Shown one piece after another: positions 17,672-25,792 of a DNA stretch of 64,000 nucleotides. Numbering within the stretch: the first letter of the stretch is position 1; each line of letters opens with the position of its first letter. The translations under genes and the position numbers were made by a program. The notes under the pieces are model-generated. The model was not told the origin of the DNA. It saw only the letters and a list, made by a program, of their open reading frames with translations, and searched no databases. This DNA comes from Acidobacteriota bacterium. Its GTDB lineage: Bacteria > Acidobacteriota > Vicinamibacteria > Vicinamibacterales > UBA823. Location of the stretch: the NCBI GenBank assembly GCA_002730525.1, contig PCAK01000044.1, positions 168,236 to 232,235 of the forward strand, in the 5' to 3' direction.

Positions 17672-18253
17672 CTATCGCGGCGACAGACCGGGTCGGGAGC
17701 CGGGCTTGACGATCGGCGTCCCCGACGCACACAGCGGGCACTCAGCCGGCTCGTAGGTCGGCAGCACCACGCCGGCCAGGGCGAAGAACGGCACACCCAG
17801 GTCGGCGCCGGCGCTGCGGTCGATCACCGACGCGGCCCCAACGACCTCTGCGCCAGCCGCCCGCGCCACGTCGATCGTCTCGCGCGTCGACTTGCCCGTC
17901 GTGACGACGTCCTCGACGATAACGACACGTTCGCCCGCATCGACGGTGAAGCCGCGGCGCAGGGTCAATTCGCCGGCCGCACGCTCGGCAAAGATGCCAC
18001 GCGTCTCAAGCCCGCGCGCGACCTCATGGCCAATGACGACGCCGCCGAGGGCGGGAGACAGGACCGTGGCCGGGCGCCACTCGCGCGCTCTGACCGCGAT
18101 CGCCTCGCCGAGCGCCTGCGCGTGCCGCGGATGCTGCAGCACGCGGGCGCACTGGAGATACCCCGGGCTGTGCAATCCGGACGAGAGGCTAAAATGGCCT
18201 TCCAGGAGAGCGCCGGCCTCCCGGAACAACGTGAGCACCTGATCTGAGGTCAT
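17672..18253 (-). CDS. pyrE: Orotate phosphoribosyltransferase
   Basis: Transfers PRPP to orotate to form OMP in de novo pyrimidine synthesis. 193 aa. The PRPP motif VVIVEDVVTTGKST lies near residue 110. GELTLRRGF is the flexible catalytic loop region. The C-terminus ends in CPLCASGTPIVKPGSR, a known tail of many bacterial PyrE proteins. It stands apart from the other pyr genes and is followed by truA. A second PRTase with a related tail lies at 22071-22694, so either could be the housekeeping enzyme; this one has the more canonical PyrE features. Confidence 0.88.
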   Translation of the reverse strand: MTSDQVLTLFREAGALLEGHFSLSSGLHSPGYLQCARVLQHPRHAQALGEAIAVRAREWRPATVLSPALGGVVIGHEVARGLETRGIFAERAAGELTLRRGFTVDAGERVVIVEDVVTTGKSTRETIDVARAAGAEVVGAASVIDRSAGADLGVPFFALAGVVLPTYEPAECPLCASGTPIVKPGSRPGLSPR

Positions 18254-18285
18254 CTGCGACTTCTAGAGGACATCGCGGGCCCAAC

Positions 18286-18317
18286 GCCAGGGCACGCCAA
18301 CCCAAGTGACTCCTAGC
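18286..18317. repeat. Solo end of the 43114-43276 inverted-repeat element
   Basis: CACGCCAACCCAAGTGACTC and the CTAG that follows match the right end of the element at 43114-43276 (about 30 bp similar). No opposite end was found nearby, so this is probably a remnant. It sits upstream of pyrE and next to the TolC promoter. Confidence 0.45.
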
Positions 18318-18322
18318 GTTAG

Positions 18323-18328
18323 TATAAT
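18323..18328 (+). promoter_or_regulatory. -10 box for the TolC-like gene
   Basis: A perfect TATAAT stands 170 nt before the chosen ATG (18498). No good -35 box is visible 16-18 nt upstream, so the promoter may need an activator. Transcription would begin near 18335, giving a leader of about 160 nt that contains the hairpins at 18376-18417. Confidence 0.4.
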
Positions 18329-18375
18329 TGAGTGAAACTTGCGGTCGGTCTGGTTCGTCTACTTAAGGCAGGGGC

Positions 18376-18417
18376 AACGCACTCTTCCGGTGCGTTTTAA
18401 ACGCATTCGGCGCGTTT
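18376..18417 (+). promoter_or_regulatory. Leader with two mutually exclusive hairpins
   Basis: Hairpin 1 is AACGCAC (18376-18382) paired with GTGCGTT (18390-18396). Hairpin 2 is AAACGC (18399-18404) paired with GCGTTT (18412-18417). The inner arms also form the palindrome TGCGTTTTAAACGCA (18391-18405), so formation of the central pairing would break both outer hairpins. This is the layout of an attenuator or RNA switch; no known riboswitch family was recognised. Confidence 0.4.
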
Positions 18418-18497
18418 CTTGCCCTCTCCAGCACTCAGTTTCGATGAACGCCAGAACACCGTCGCAAAGGGCCAGGTCGCAGCAGAAAGAGGTTGTT

Positions 18498-20222
18498 ATG
18501 ATTGGGAAAACAATTCGAGGGTGCCGCGTGTTCGCCGTCATCGCGGCGTCTTGTGTCTGGGTCGTGCCCGCCTCCGGCCAGGCGCTGTCCGATTCCGGAC
18601 GACCGTCGATCTTGGCCAGGGCTGCCGCAACCGAAGGCCTGCGTCTGCCGGTGGGCCTCCAGACGGCAGCCGGCAGCCGCCCGGCGCGCAGGCTGACGAT
18701 GGACGAAGCCGTCGAACTGGCACTCGAGCAGAACCTGAACATTCGGGTGGAGCGCCTCAACCCGCAGATTCAGGACCTGGCGATCGCGGACGTGCGGTCC
18801 GCCTGGACGCCGAGTCTGGACACCTCGGTTCAGAACAACACACAGGACTCGCCGGCGACCAACCAGTTGGCAGGCGGCCTGGACAAGATCACGACCGAGA
18901 CGTTCTCGAACAACGTCGGGATCAGCCAGTTACTGCCCTGGGGTGCCTCGTACCAAACGAGCTGGAACAGTTCGCGCCAGACCACGACCAACTTCTTCTC
19001 GAGCTTCGATCCGGCGCTGCGTTCGAACTTCCAGGCCGTCTACGTGCAGCCGCTCCTGCGGAACTTCCGGATCGACAACACGCGGCAACGCCTGCGGGTC
19101 TCGCGAACCAACCGGGACATCTCGGACATTCAACTCCGCGACACGATCGTCTCGACGGTGCGCAACGTCAAGAACGCCTATTGGGAACTGTCGTATGCGA
19201 TCTCGGCGCTGGCCGTCCAGCAGCAGTCCCTCGAACTGGCGGAGGAATCGCTCAGGAATAACCGGACGCGCGTCGAGGTCGGCACGATGGCGCCGATCGA
19301 CATCGTCGAAGCCGAGGCCGAGGTCGCCCGGAACGAGGAAACGGTCATTGTGGCGGAAGCCGCCATTGACGAGGCTGAGGACGCGCTGCGCGCGCTGATC
19401 ATGGACCCGGCCACGCCGAACTTCTGGGCGCTGCGCCTGGAACCGACCGATACGCCGCTGCTGCAGACGCAAGAGATCGACATCGATGCGGCCGTCGGCA
19501 ACGCCCTGGGAGGCCGAACGGATCTGGCCCAGATCCGACGCAGCCTGGACAACACCGACACGAACATCGAGTTCTACTCCAATCAGCGACTGCCCGACGT
19601 CAACCTCCAGGTCAACTACCTGGCGACGGGCGCGGGCGGAAGCCGGTTGATCCGAAATCAAGCATTTGGCGGTGACGTGATCGACACGGTCGACGTCGGC
19701 TTCGGCTCGGTACTCAGCGACGTGTTCGGCAGCGACTTCCCCACCTGGACGGTGAGCCTCAACATCAGCTATCCGATCGGGACGAGCAGCGCCGACGCAA
19801 ACCTGGCTCGGTCGCGGCTGGAGCGGAGCCAGACCCAGGCAAGAATCCGCAGCACCGAGTTGCAGGCCGCCACGGAAGTGCGTCGCGTTGGTCGGGAGGT
19901 CAACACGAACCTGAAGCGCGTCGACGCGACGCGGGCGGCGCGTCAGCTCGCCGAGGAACGGCTCGAGGCCGAACAGAAGAAGTTCGCCGTCGGCATGTCG
20001 ACCAGCTTCCTGGTCTTTCAGGCCCAGCGCGATCTCGCCCAGGCACGGAACGGCGAACTGCGCGCGATTCTCGACTACAACCGGTCGCAGGTCGACTTCG
20101 AGGCGGTGCAGGAGACGTCGCTGACCGGCGGCGGTGGATCGTTCACACTGGCGACAGGAGCCGGCAACGTAGGTGGTCAGGCCGTGGGCGTCGGCGCTGG
20201 CGGAGGTGGCGGCGGGTTCTAG
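18498..20222 (+). CDS. TolC-family outer membrane channel protein
   Basis: 574 aa exported protein of the outer membrane efflux (OEP) family that forms a trimeric channel for RND, ABC or MFS exporters. The signal peptide is near residues 1-30 (VFAVIAASCVWVVPASGQA). The protein then shows the two-fold repeat of coiled-coil and strand segments: DEAVELALEQNLNIRVERLNP at the start of the mature domain, and EAEAEVARNEETVIVAEAAIDEAEDALR as one of the coils. The C-terminus is glycine-rich (about 25 residues). The ATG at 18498 has AGAGG upstream. No inner-membrane partner is adjacent, so the exporter it serves is unknown. Confidence 0.85.
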   Translation: MIGKTIRGCRVFAVIAASCVWVVPASGQALSDSGRPSILARAAATEGLRLPVGLQTAAGSRPARRLTMDEAVELALEQNLNIRVERLNPQIQDLAIADVRSAWTPSLDTSVQNNTQDSPATNQLAGGLDKITTETFSNNVGISQLLPWGASYQTSWNSSRQTTTNFFSSFDPALRSNFQAVYVQPLLRNFRIDNTRQRLRVSRTNRDISDIQLRDTIVSTVRNVKNAYWELSYAISALAVQQQSLELAEESLRNNRTRVEVGTMAPIDIVEAEAEVARNEETVIVAEAAIDEAEDALRALIMDPATPNFWALRLEPTDTPLLQTQEIDIDAAVGNALGGRTDLAQIRRSLDNTDTNIEFYSNQRLPDVNLQVNYLATGAGGSRLIRNQAFGGDVIDTVDVGFGSVLSDVFGSDFPTWTVSLNISYPIGTSSADANLARSRLERSQTQARIRSTELQAATEVRRVGREVNTNLKRVDATRAARQLAEERLEAEQKKFAVGMSTSFLVFQAQRDLAQARNGELRAILDYNRSQVDFEAVQETSLTGGGGSFTLATGAGNVGGQAVGVGAGGGGGGF

Positions 20223-20284
20223 CCCCACACATGGTGGTCGAGGGCGACTCGAAGCGGCGGGGGGGGTGATGCTACACTCGCCCC

Positions 20285-21028
20285 GTGCCGAAGCTCTCGG
20301 TCACGGTCATCACCAAGGACGAGGCGCACAATCTTCCGGATGCGCTGGCCTCGGTTGCCTGGGCCGACGAGATCGTCATCGTCGACTCCGGTAGCGAGGA
20401 CGGCACCACCGACGTCGCGCGGCGCTTCACCGACCGCGTAACGGTCCGGCCCTGGGCCGGATACGGCGACCAGAAGAATCACGCGGCTGGGCTCGCCAGC
20501 CACGATTGGATCCTCTCGATCGACGCCGACGAACGCGTCTCGCCATCGCTCGCGCTGGAGATCCAGGAACTCCTGGCGAGTGAGCCGACCCTGCGCGGTT
20601 ACCGGATGCCACGCGTCACCTTCCACCTGGGACGCTGGATCCGATCGACCGATTGGTATCCCAACCTGCAGCTCCGTCTGTACGACCGGCGGGTCGCATG
20701 CTGGAGCACACCCCGGGTGCACGAATCGGTCAAGGTGCCGGGGGAGGCTGGACGCCTCCAGCACGAACTCGAGCACCGCAGCTATCGCGACCTATCCCAT
20801 CAGCTCCAGACAATCGATCGCTACAGCACACTGGCCGCCGACGACATGGCGGCCGCGGGCCGGACGGTGGGATTGCTGCGCCTGGCCGTCCACCCGCCGC
20901 TGGCCTTCCTGCGGAACTACCTGCTCCGCGGTGGCATCCGCGATGGATCGGCCGGATTCATCGTCTCGGTGATGAACGCCTACTACGTCTTCCTGAAGTT
21001 CGCGAAGCTCTGGGAAAGACAGCACTAG
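20285..21028 (+). CDS. Family 2 glycosyltransferase (LPS core type)
   Basis: 247-aa cytoplasmic or membrane-associated glycosyltransferase of the WaaE/KdtX-like group that adds a sugar to lipopolysaccharide core. The N-terminal GT-A domain starts LSVTVITKDEAHNLPDAL; the metal-binding DxD appears as SIDADERVS near residue 85. The C-terminal half has NYLLRGGIRDGSAGF and a membrane-associated helix typical of the group. GTG start at 20285, 62 nt after the TolC gene. The donor sugar cannot be told. Confidence 0.8.
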   Translation: MPKLSVTVITKDEAHNLPDALASVAWADEIVIVDSGSEDGTTDVARRFTDRVTVRPWAGYGDQKNHAAGLASHDWILSIDADERVSPSLALEIQELLASEPTLRGYRMPRVTFHLGRWIRSTDWYPNLQLRLYDRRVACWSTPRVHESVKVPGEAGRLQHELEHRSYRDLSHQLQTIDRYSTLAADDMAAAGRTVGLLRLAVHPPLAFLRNYLLRGGIRDGSAGFIVSVMNAYYVFLKFAKLWERQH

Positions 21029-21096
21029 ATCGGGGCTTGCCTACACCTGCAGAACCCGTCGATCACTAGGCCCCCGAGCGGAGTCGAGTGGGCCAG

Positions 21097-21175
21097 CCCC
21101 GAACCCCCGCGCGGGTCTCCGCCGGGACCCCGAGCGCCCCACTCCGACCCACGCGAGGCGCGCTGTGCGCGCCTT
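21097..21175. repeat. GC-rich dispersed repeat, family 3, copy 1
   Basis: About 79 bp (starts CCCCGAACCCCCGCGCGGGT) closely matching 53863-53941. It lies between the convergent genes for the glycosyltransferase and the TIGR02757-like protein and can fold into strong hairpins, so it may also end transcription. No coding capacity. Confidence 0.65.
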
Positions 21176-21180
21176 GGTGT

Positions 21181-22074
21181 TCAGTCGACCTCAGCGGGGC
21201 GGCAAAGCCCGCGCAGCGGGCACCGTGTGTCCTGCGCCGGCCGTCCGGATCCGCAGGCACCGCCCATCCCCAGATGACAGATCGCGAAGTCGTACCGGAC
21301 AGGGTCGGTCGGTTCGACCTCGCGAAGCGCGTCGGTGATCGACGCGGCCATGCGCCAGCCCGGTGATCGGTACGAGGTCAGGCCGAGGCATCGGCCGACG
21401 CGGATGACGTGCACATCGAGCGGAATGACGAGCGCCGACGGCGCGAGCGCCGACCAACCGCCCGGGTCGAGCGCGTCACGGCGCACCATCCAGCGAAGGA
21501 AGAGGTTCAGCCGCTTGCACGCGCTGCCGGTCGACGGGCGGGGAAAAAAGTACCGAACGCCGGGCTTCTGCGGCACCCGCCCGTAGGCGCTGCGGAGATC
21601 GAGGGCCATCGCCCGCGCACAGAACGACTCGAGACCTTCGGCGATCGGGGCGGCCGGGTCGTCGATCCCCTGGAGAAAGAAGCGCTCGATCGATCCGCAC
21701 TGGTCGATCATCTGGCGGAGCAGCCACAGCAGCGCCACGATGTCGACGTCGCGGGTCCACCGATGGCCGAGCCCCTTCAGGCGGCGCCGCCCGGCCACCG
21801 GATCGAACGCCGAGACGAACCGCGCCGGCGATGGGCCCATCAAGGCGACTAGCGCCTCGACCGACGCGAGGACGCTCTGCACACGGCCAAACGCCAGCGC
21901 GGCCGCACAGAATGCGACGACCTCGCGATCCGCAGTCGTTTCGTAGCGACGCACGATCTGGATCGGATCGGCCGCGGCATCGGCCCGGTTGTACTCGGTG
22001 TAGAGACGGTCGAGCCCGGCCTTGAGCCGGGTGCGAGCCGAGACCGTGCGACGCGCCACAGGAGAATTCGTCAA
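21181..22074 (-). CDS. TIGR02757/DUF2400-like protein
   Basis: About 297 aa, assigned to the uncharacterised TIGR02757 family, whose fold is related to helix-hairpin-helix DNA glycosylases. Visible features are VAFCAAALAFGRVQSV near the N-terminus, IPLDVHVIRVGRCLGL in the middle and a C-terminal CHLGMGG...CPLRGLC cluster with four cysteines that could bind iron-sulfur. TTG at 22074 overlaps the preceding stop (TTGA); a GTG at 22059 is an alternative. Last gene of the pyrR-B-C-E2 operon; a link to pyrimidine synthesis is not obvious. Confidence 0.7.
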   Translation of the reverse strand: MTNSPVARRTVSARTRLKAGLDRLYTEYNRADAAADPIQIVRRYETTADREVVAFCAAALAFGRVQSVLASVEALVALMGPSPARFVSAFDPVAGRRRLKGLGHRWTRDVDIVALLWLLRQMIDQCGSIERFFLQGIDDPAAPIAEGLESFCARAMALDLRSAYGRVPQKPGVRYFFPRPSTGSACKRLNLFLRWMVRRDALDPGGWSALAPSALVIPLDVHVIRVGRCLGLTSYRSPGWRMAASITDALREVEPTDPVRYDFAICHLGMGGACGSGRPAQDTRCPLRGLCRPAEVD

Positions 22075-22694
22075 AAAGAAGTGATCGGCTGCCCCGCCGC
22101 ACACAGGGGGCAGTCGCCGGCGGCATAATTGTCGGGCGCGCGGTACTCGGCAAGCGCCACGTTCGGCACGTCGAGCGTCTTGACGACCTCGAGCCGATCG
22201 TAAATCTCGATGGAGCCGATCGTGGTGCCCCCGGCCTCGGCGACCAGTTCCGCGCATCTCCGGAAGGTCTCACCCGTGTTGCGCACGTCGTCGGCCAGCA
22301 GGACCCGCTTGCCCGAGATCTGCCGGGCATAGAAGTCCCTGAGCCTGTGGCGGCGGTCGGGGCCGACGTTGAACGGGGCGAACAGGCAGGGTGGATGGGT
22401 CAGGCTGCGGCGTCCGTCCAGCAGGCCAGCGATTGTATGCGCCAGGAGCGCGCCGCCCGTCACCGGCCCGGCCACGACCTCAGTGGCCGACGACAGCTCG
22501 AACGGCAGGACGTCAATGAGGTCCTGGGCGAACCGCCAGATCGTCGACGGTTGACGGAACAGCTGATGGGCATTCAGGTAGGCCCGACCGTGATAGCCGT
22601 TCCCGTAGTCGAAGTGCCCATCGACCATGAGGATCTCGAGCCGTTGCAGATCCTTCAGCGCCTTGCCACTGACGTCGTCTTGCCGAGCCATCAT
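22071..22694 (-). CDS. Orotate phosphoribosyltransferase-like protein (PyrE2)
   Basis: 207 aa of the type I phosphoribosyltransferase fold. The PRPP motif is RVLLADDVRNTGETFRR near residue 130, and the C-terminus has CPLCAAGQPI, the same kind of tail as the pyrE at 17672. The N-terminal half differs and starts with DYGNGYHGRAYLN. It is embedded in the pyrR-pyrB-pyrC operon (ATGA overlap with pyrC), which supports a role in pyrimidine synthesis. It could be the true OMP-forming enzyme, a paralogue for salvage, or a regulator; sequence alone does not decide. Confidence 0.75.
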   Translation of the reverse strand: MMARQDDVSGKALKDLQRLEILMVDGHFDYGNGYHGRAYLNAHQLFRQPSTIWRFAQDLIDVLPFELSSATEVVAGPVTGGALLAHTIAGLLDGRRSLTHPPCLFAPFNVGPDRRHRLRDFYARQISGKRVLLADDVRNTGETFRRCAELVAEAGGTTIGSIEIYDRLEVVKTLDVPNVALAEYRAPDNYAAGDCPLCAAGQPITSF

Positions 22695-24007
22695 CCGCCG
22701 CCCGCCGTGAAGACCGCCGCCTCGGGCACGGCGTCGCTGACGTACAACATCTGGCCGCCGACGATGGTCGCGGCGACGCAGCCCCGTAGCTCCCAGCCTC
22801 CAAACGGGGTGTTCTTGCCTTTCGAGCGCATGCGGGCCACGTCGACGGTCGTCGGCGCTTCGGGCGCCAGAATCGTCACGTCGGCCGCCCCACCGGGCGC
22901 GAGCGTCCCACCGGCGACGCCGAGAATCCGCGCCGGATTGGTCGAGTACAGCTCGACGAGCCGGTTGAGCGAGATGACCTCGCGGTGCACCAGGCGATCG
23001 AGCGACAGCGACACCGCTGTTTCGAGCCCGGTGATCCCGAACGGCGCCTGGTCGAACTCCACCGCCTTCTCGTCGTAGTGATGCGGCGCGTGGTCGGTAG
23101 CGATGACGTCGATGGAGCCGTCAGCCAACCCCTCCAGCATCGCATCCCGGTCGGCGGCTTCCCGGAGCGGAGGATTCATCTTGACGTTGGTGTCGTAACC
23201 TTGGAGCGCCTCGTCGGTGAGGATGAAGTGGTGCGGCGTCACCTCGCAGGTGACCTTGATCGCCCGCGCCTTGCCCGATCGCACCGCCCGGAGCGAACCT
23301 CGGGCACTCATGTGCGCGACGTGCACCGGGGCCCCGGTGAGACCGCTCAGCGTGACGTCGCGCTCGACAATCAATTCCTCGGCCACGGCAGGCAGCCCAC
23401 GCAGCCCGAGCGCCGTCGCGTGATATCCCTCGTGGGCCACGCCACCGACGAGCGACGGATCCTCGCAGTGGTCGATCACGAGCAGGCCGAACGACGCGGC
23501 ATACTCGAGCGCTCGTCGCATCAGCAGTGCATCGGCGACCGGATACCCATCGTCGGAGACCGCAACGCAGCCGGCGGCCTTCAACTCGGCAAGATCGGCG
23601 AGTTGCTCCCCCTTCGATCCGCGCGAGACTGCGCCAATAGGATACACCCGCGCCTGGCCCGCGGCGCGAGCCTTGGCCAGAATGGACTCGGTGATCCCGG
23701 CCTGATCGTTGACGGGATCGGTGTTCGGCATGCAGGCCACGCCGGTGAAGCCGCCCGCCACCGCCGCCGTCGCGCCCGTCGCAATCGTTTCCTTGTGCTC
23801 CTGACCCGGCTCACGCAGGTGCACGTGCATGTCGATGAAGCCGGGGCAGACCACGCAGTCGGCCGGCACGTAAATCACCCGGGCGCCGTCGGCCGGCAGG
23901 TCGGTGCCGACCTGCGCCACGACCTCATCTTCGATCAAGACGTCCGCAACGCCGTCTTGACCCGCCGCGGGGTCGACGACCCGCCCGCCCTTCAACAAGA
24001 TCTGCAT
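22691..24007 (-). CDS. pyrC: Dihydroorotase (class I)
   Basis: Cyclises N-carbamoyl-aspartate to dihydroorotate. 438 aa, metal-dependent amidohydrolase. The metal motif HVHLREPGQEHKE lies near residue 60, and ATDHAPHHYDEK near residue 305 carries the catalytic Asp. This is the long type-I form that usually partners PyrB. Downstream pyrE2 overlaps by 4 nt and pyrB lies 27 nt upstream. Confidence 0.95.
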   Translation of the reverse strand: MQILLKGGRVVDPAAGQDGVADVLIEDEVVAQVGTDLPADGARVIYVPADCVVCPGFIDMHVHLREPGQEHKETIATGATAAVAGGFTGVACMPNTDPVNDQAGITESILAKARAAGQARVYPIGAVSRGSKGEQLADLAELKAAGCVAVSDDGYPVADALLMRRALEYAASFGLLVIDHCEDPSLVGGVAHEGYHATALGLRGLPAVAEELIVERDVTLSGLTGAPVHVAHMSARGSLRAVRSGKARAIKVTCEVTPHHFILTDEALQGYDTNVKMNPPLREAADRDAMLEGLADGSIDVIATDHAPHHYDEKAVEFDQAPFGITGLETAVSLSLDRLVHREVISLNRLVELYSTNPARILGVAGGTLAPGGAADVTILAPEAPTTVDVARMRSKGKNTPFGGWELRGCVAATIVGGQMLYVSDAVPEAAVFTAGGG

Positions 24008-24034
24008 CGGTCGGTCACACCTGTCCTTCGCCGG

Positions 24035-25033
24035 TCACATTTCATCGGGATTCCCGGCGAGCAGATACAACACCGCCATGCGCACTGCCACGCCATTCGC
24101 CACCTGGTCCAGCATGACCGAGTACGGGCCATCGGCGACTTCCGAGGCTATCTCCACCCCGCGGTTCATCGGTCCGGGGTGCATGATGATGACATCCGAC
24201 TTCGCGCGCTCGACGCGCTCGGCCGTCAGGCCGTAGACGTTGAAGTACTCGCGGAGTGACGGCACGAAATGCCCTCGCATCCGCTCACGCTGGATGCGGA
24301 GCATCATGAGGACGTCGGCGCCCTCTGCCGCCTCGTCGATGCGCGTCGTCGCACGCACGCCGAACTGCTCGATGCCCGGCAGCATCAGCGTCGGCGGGCC
24401 GCACACCCAGATCTCCGCACCGAGCGCCCGTAGCAGCAGGAGGTTCGACCGAAGGACGCGACTGTGGAGCAGGTCGCCGATAATCGCGACCTTGAGCCCG
24501 GCGATGTGCCCCTTGCGCGCGCGGATCGTGAATCCGTCCAGCAGCGCCTGCGTCGGATGTTCGTGGGTCCCGTCACCCGCGTTGATGACCGCCGCACGGC
24601 TCGCGCGCGCGAGTTGATGCGGCGCACCCGACGCGGCATGGCGCAACACGATCATGTCGGGTGCCATCGCCTCGAGGTTCCGGGCCGTGTCGAGCAGCGT
24701 CTCCCCCTTCGCCACGCTGGAGCCGGTGGCCGCGACGTTGAGCGAGTCGGCGCTCAGCCGCTTCTCGGCAATCTCGAACGAGGTGCGGGTGCGGGTACTT
24801 GGCTCGTAGAACAGATTGACGATGGTCTTGCCACGCAGGGCGGGAACCTTCTTGATCGGCCGCGACTCGATCTCCTTCATTGCCTCGGCCGTGTCGAGGA
24901 TGAGCGTGATCTCCTCCGGATCCAGGTCGCCGATGCTGATGAGATGGCGCGACCTTAGCGTCGTCCGCTGGGCCGGCCCCTGAGCGGCGACGTCATCGAC
25001 GGAGGCCGTGGCGCGCGCGTCGGTCGAAGCCAC
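24035..25033 (-). CDS. pyrB: Aspartate carbamoyltransferase catalytic subunit
   Basis: Condenses carbamoyl phosphate with aspartate. 332 aa, a little longer than the typical 310 owing to a 25-residue N-terminal stretch. [13 protein letters not shown] (carbamoyl-phosphate site) and HPTQALLDG (aspartate site) are intact. No pyrI regulatory subunit is adjacent. Its start abuts the pyrR stop. Confidence 0.95.
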   Translation of the reverse strand: MASTDARATASVDDVAAQGPAQRTTLRSRHLISIGDLDPEEITLILDTAEAMKEIESRPIKKVPALRGKTIVNLFYEPSTRTRTSFEIAEKRLSADSLNVAATGSSVAKGETLLDTARNLEAMAPDMIVLRHAASGAPHQLARASRAAVINAGDGTHEHPTQALLDGFTIRARKGHIAGLKVAIIGDLLHSRVLRSNLLLLRALGAEIWVCGPPTLMLPGIEQFGVRATTRIDEAAEGADVLMMLRIQRERMRGHFVPSLREYFNVYGLTAERVERAKSDVIIMHPGPMNRGVEIASEVADGPYSVMLDQVANGVAVRMAVLYLLAGNPDEM

Positions 25034-25587
25034 TACTCGTCACCCCCGACATCACCGTCGTCTTGAATCACGACCTCATCGCGCCCGTCGGTCTCCTCCA
25101 TCCGCACCTGCACGCTCTGGGCGGTCGAGGTCGGCAGGTTCTTGCCCACGTAGTCGGCTTTGATCGGCAACTCGCGGTGGCCGCGATCGACGAGCACGAT
25201 GAGCTGGATGGACTTCGGCCGACCGAAATCGATCAAGGCGTCCAGCGCCGCCCGAATCGTCCGGCCGGTGTACAGGACATCGTCAACGAGGACGATTCGC
25301 TTGTCGTCGATGGAAAACGGAATCTCGGTGCGCCGCACCAGTGGCTGCGGCCCGACCGGCTGGCGCATCAGGTCGTCACGATACAACGTGATATCGAGGG
25401 CGCCGGTCGGCACCTCCGCGCCGAGGATGTCGTGAAGCTTGTCGGCGAGGCGTCGGGCGATGACCGCCCCGCGAGTGCGGATGCCGACGAGCGCCAGCTC
25501 GTCATCGCCGCGATTCCGCTCGAGCACCTCGTGCGCGATCCGCGTCAGGGTGCGGCCCATGCGGTCCGCGTCCATCAAGACGGGCAT
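25033..25587 (-). CDS. pyrR: Pyrimidine operon regulator / uracil phosphoribosyltransferase
   Basis: Bifunctional RNA-binding regulator and UPRTase. 184 aa. The PRPP motif [18 protein letters not shown] lies near residue 100. First gene of the operon. It probably binds the leader at about 25707-25727 when UMP is high and lowers expression of pyrB, pyrC and the downstream genes. The start (CGGAGG upstream) is well supported. Confidence 0.94.
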   Translation of the reverse strand: MPVLMDADRMGRTLTRIAHEVLERNRGDDELALVGIRTRGAVIARRLADKLHDILGAEVPTGALDITLYRDDLMRQPVGPQPLVRRTEIPFSIDDKRIVLVDDVLYTGRTIRAALDALIDFGRPKSIQLIVLVDRGHRELPIKADYVGKNLPTSTAQSVQVRMEETDGRDEVVIQDDGDVGGDE

Positions 25588-25706
25588 GGGGACCCTCCGG
25601 AGCCGGCTGACCGATTGGAAACCCGGTCGGCGTACCGGCGATCGAGCACGACCGAAAGATTCGACGGGTGGAGGCGAAACGGAAGGGATTCAACTGTCAC
25701 GGCAGA

Positions 25707-25727
25707 CCTCTTCGCGACCTCACAGGG
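25707..25727 (-). promoter_or_regulatory. Candidate PyrR-binding RNA in the pyr leader
   Basis: On the minus strand the leader contains CCCTGTGAGGTCGCGAAGAG, close to the known PyrR loop consensus (UCCNGNGAGGYUNNNAAGG) through the invariant CCNGNGAGG core. It lies about 120 nt before pyrR. A downstream hairpin (GACCG...CGGTC) just before the pyrR ribosome site could be the target of control, at either transcription or translation. Confidence 0.6.
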
Positions 25728-25748
25728 CCGCTCTTAAAGAGCCTAACC

Positions 25749-25776
25749 ATTTTACCCCAGCCACGAGACGTGTCAA
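25749..25776 (-). promoter_or_regulatory. Promoter of the pyrR-B-C-E2 operon
   Basis: TTGACA (25776-25771), 16-nt spacer and TAAAAT (25754-25749) on the minus strand. Transcription would start near 25742, giving a leader of about 155 nt that contains the PyrR-type loop. Confidence 0.65.
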
Positions 25777-25792
25777 CGCGTCGGTGCGGCCG

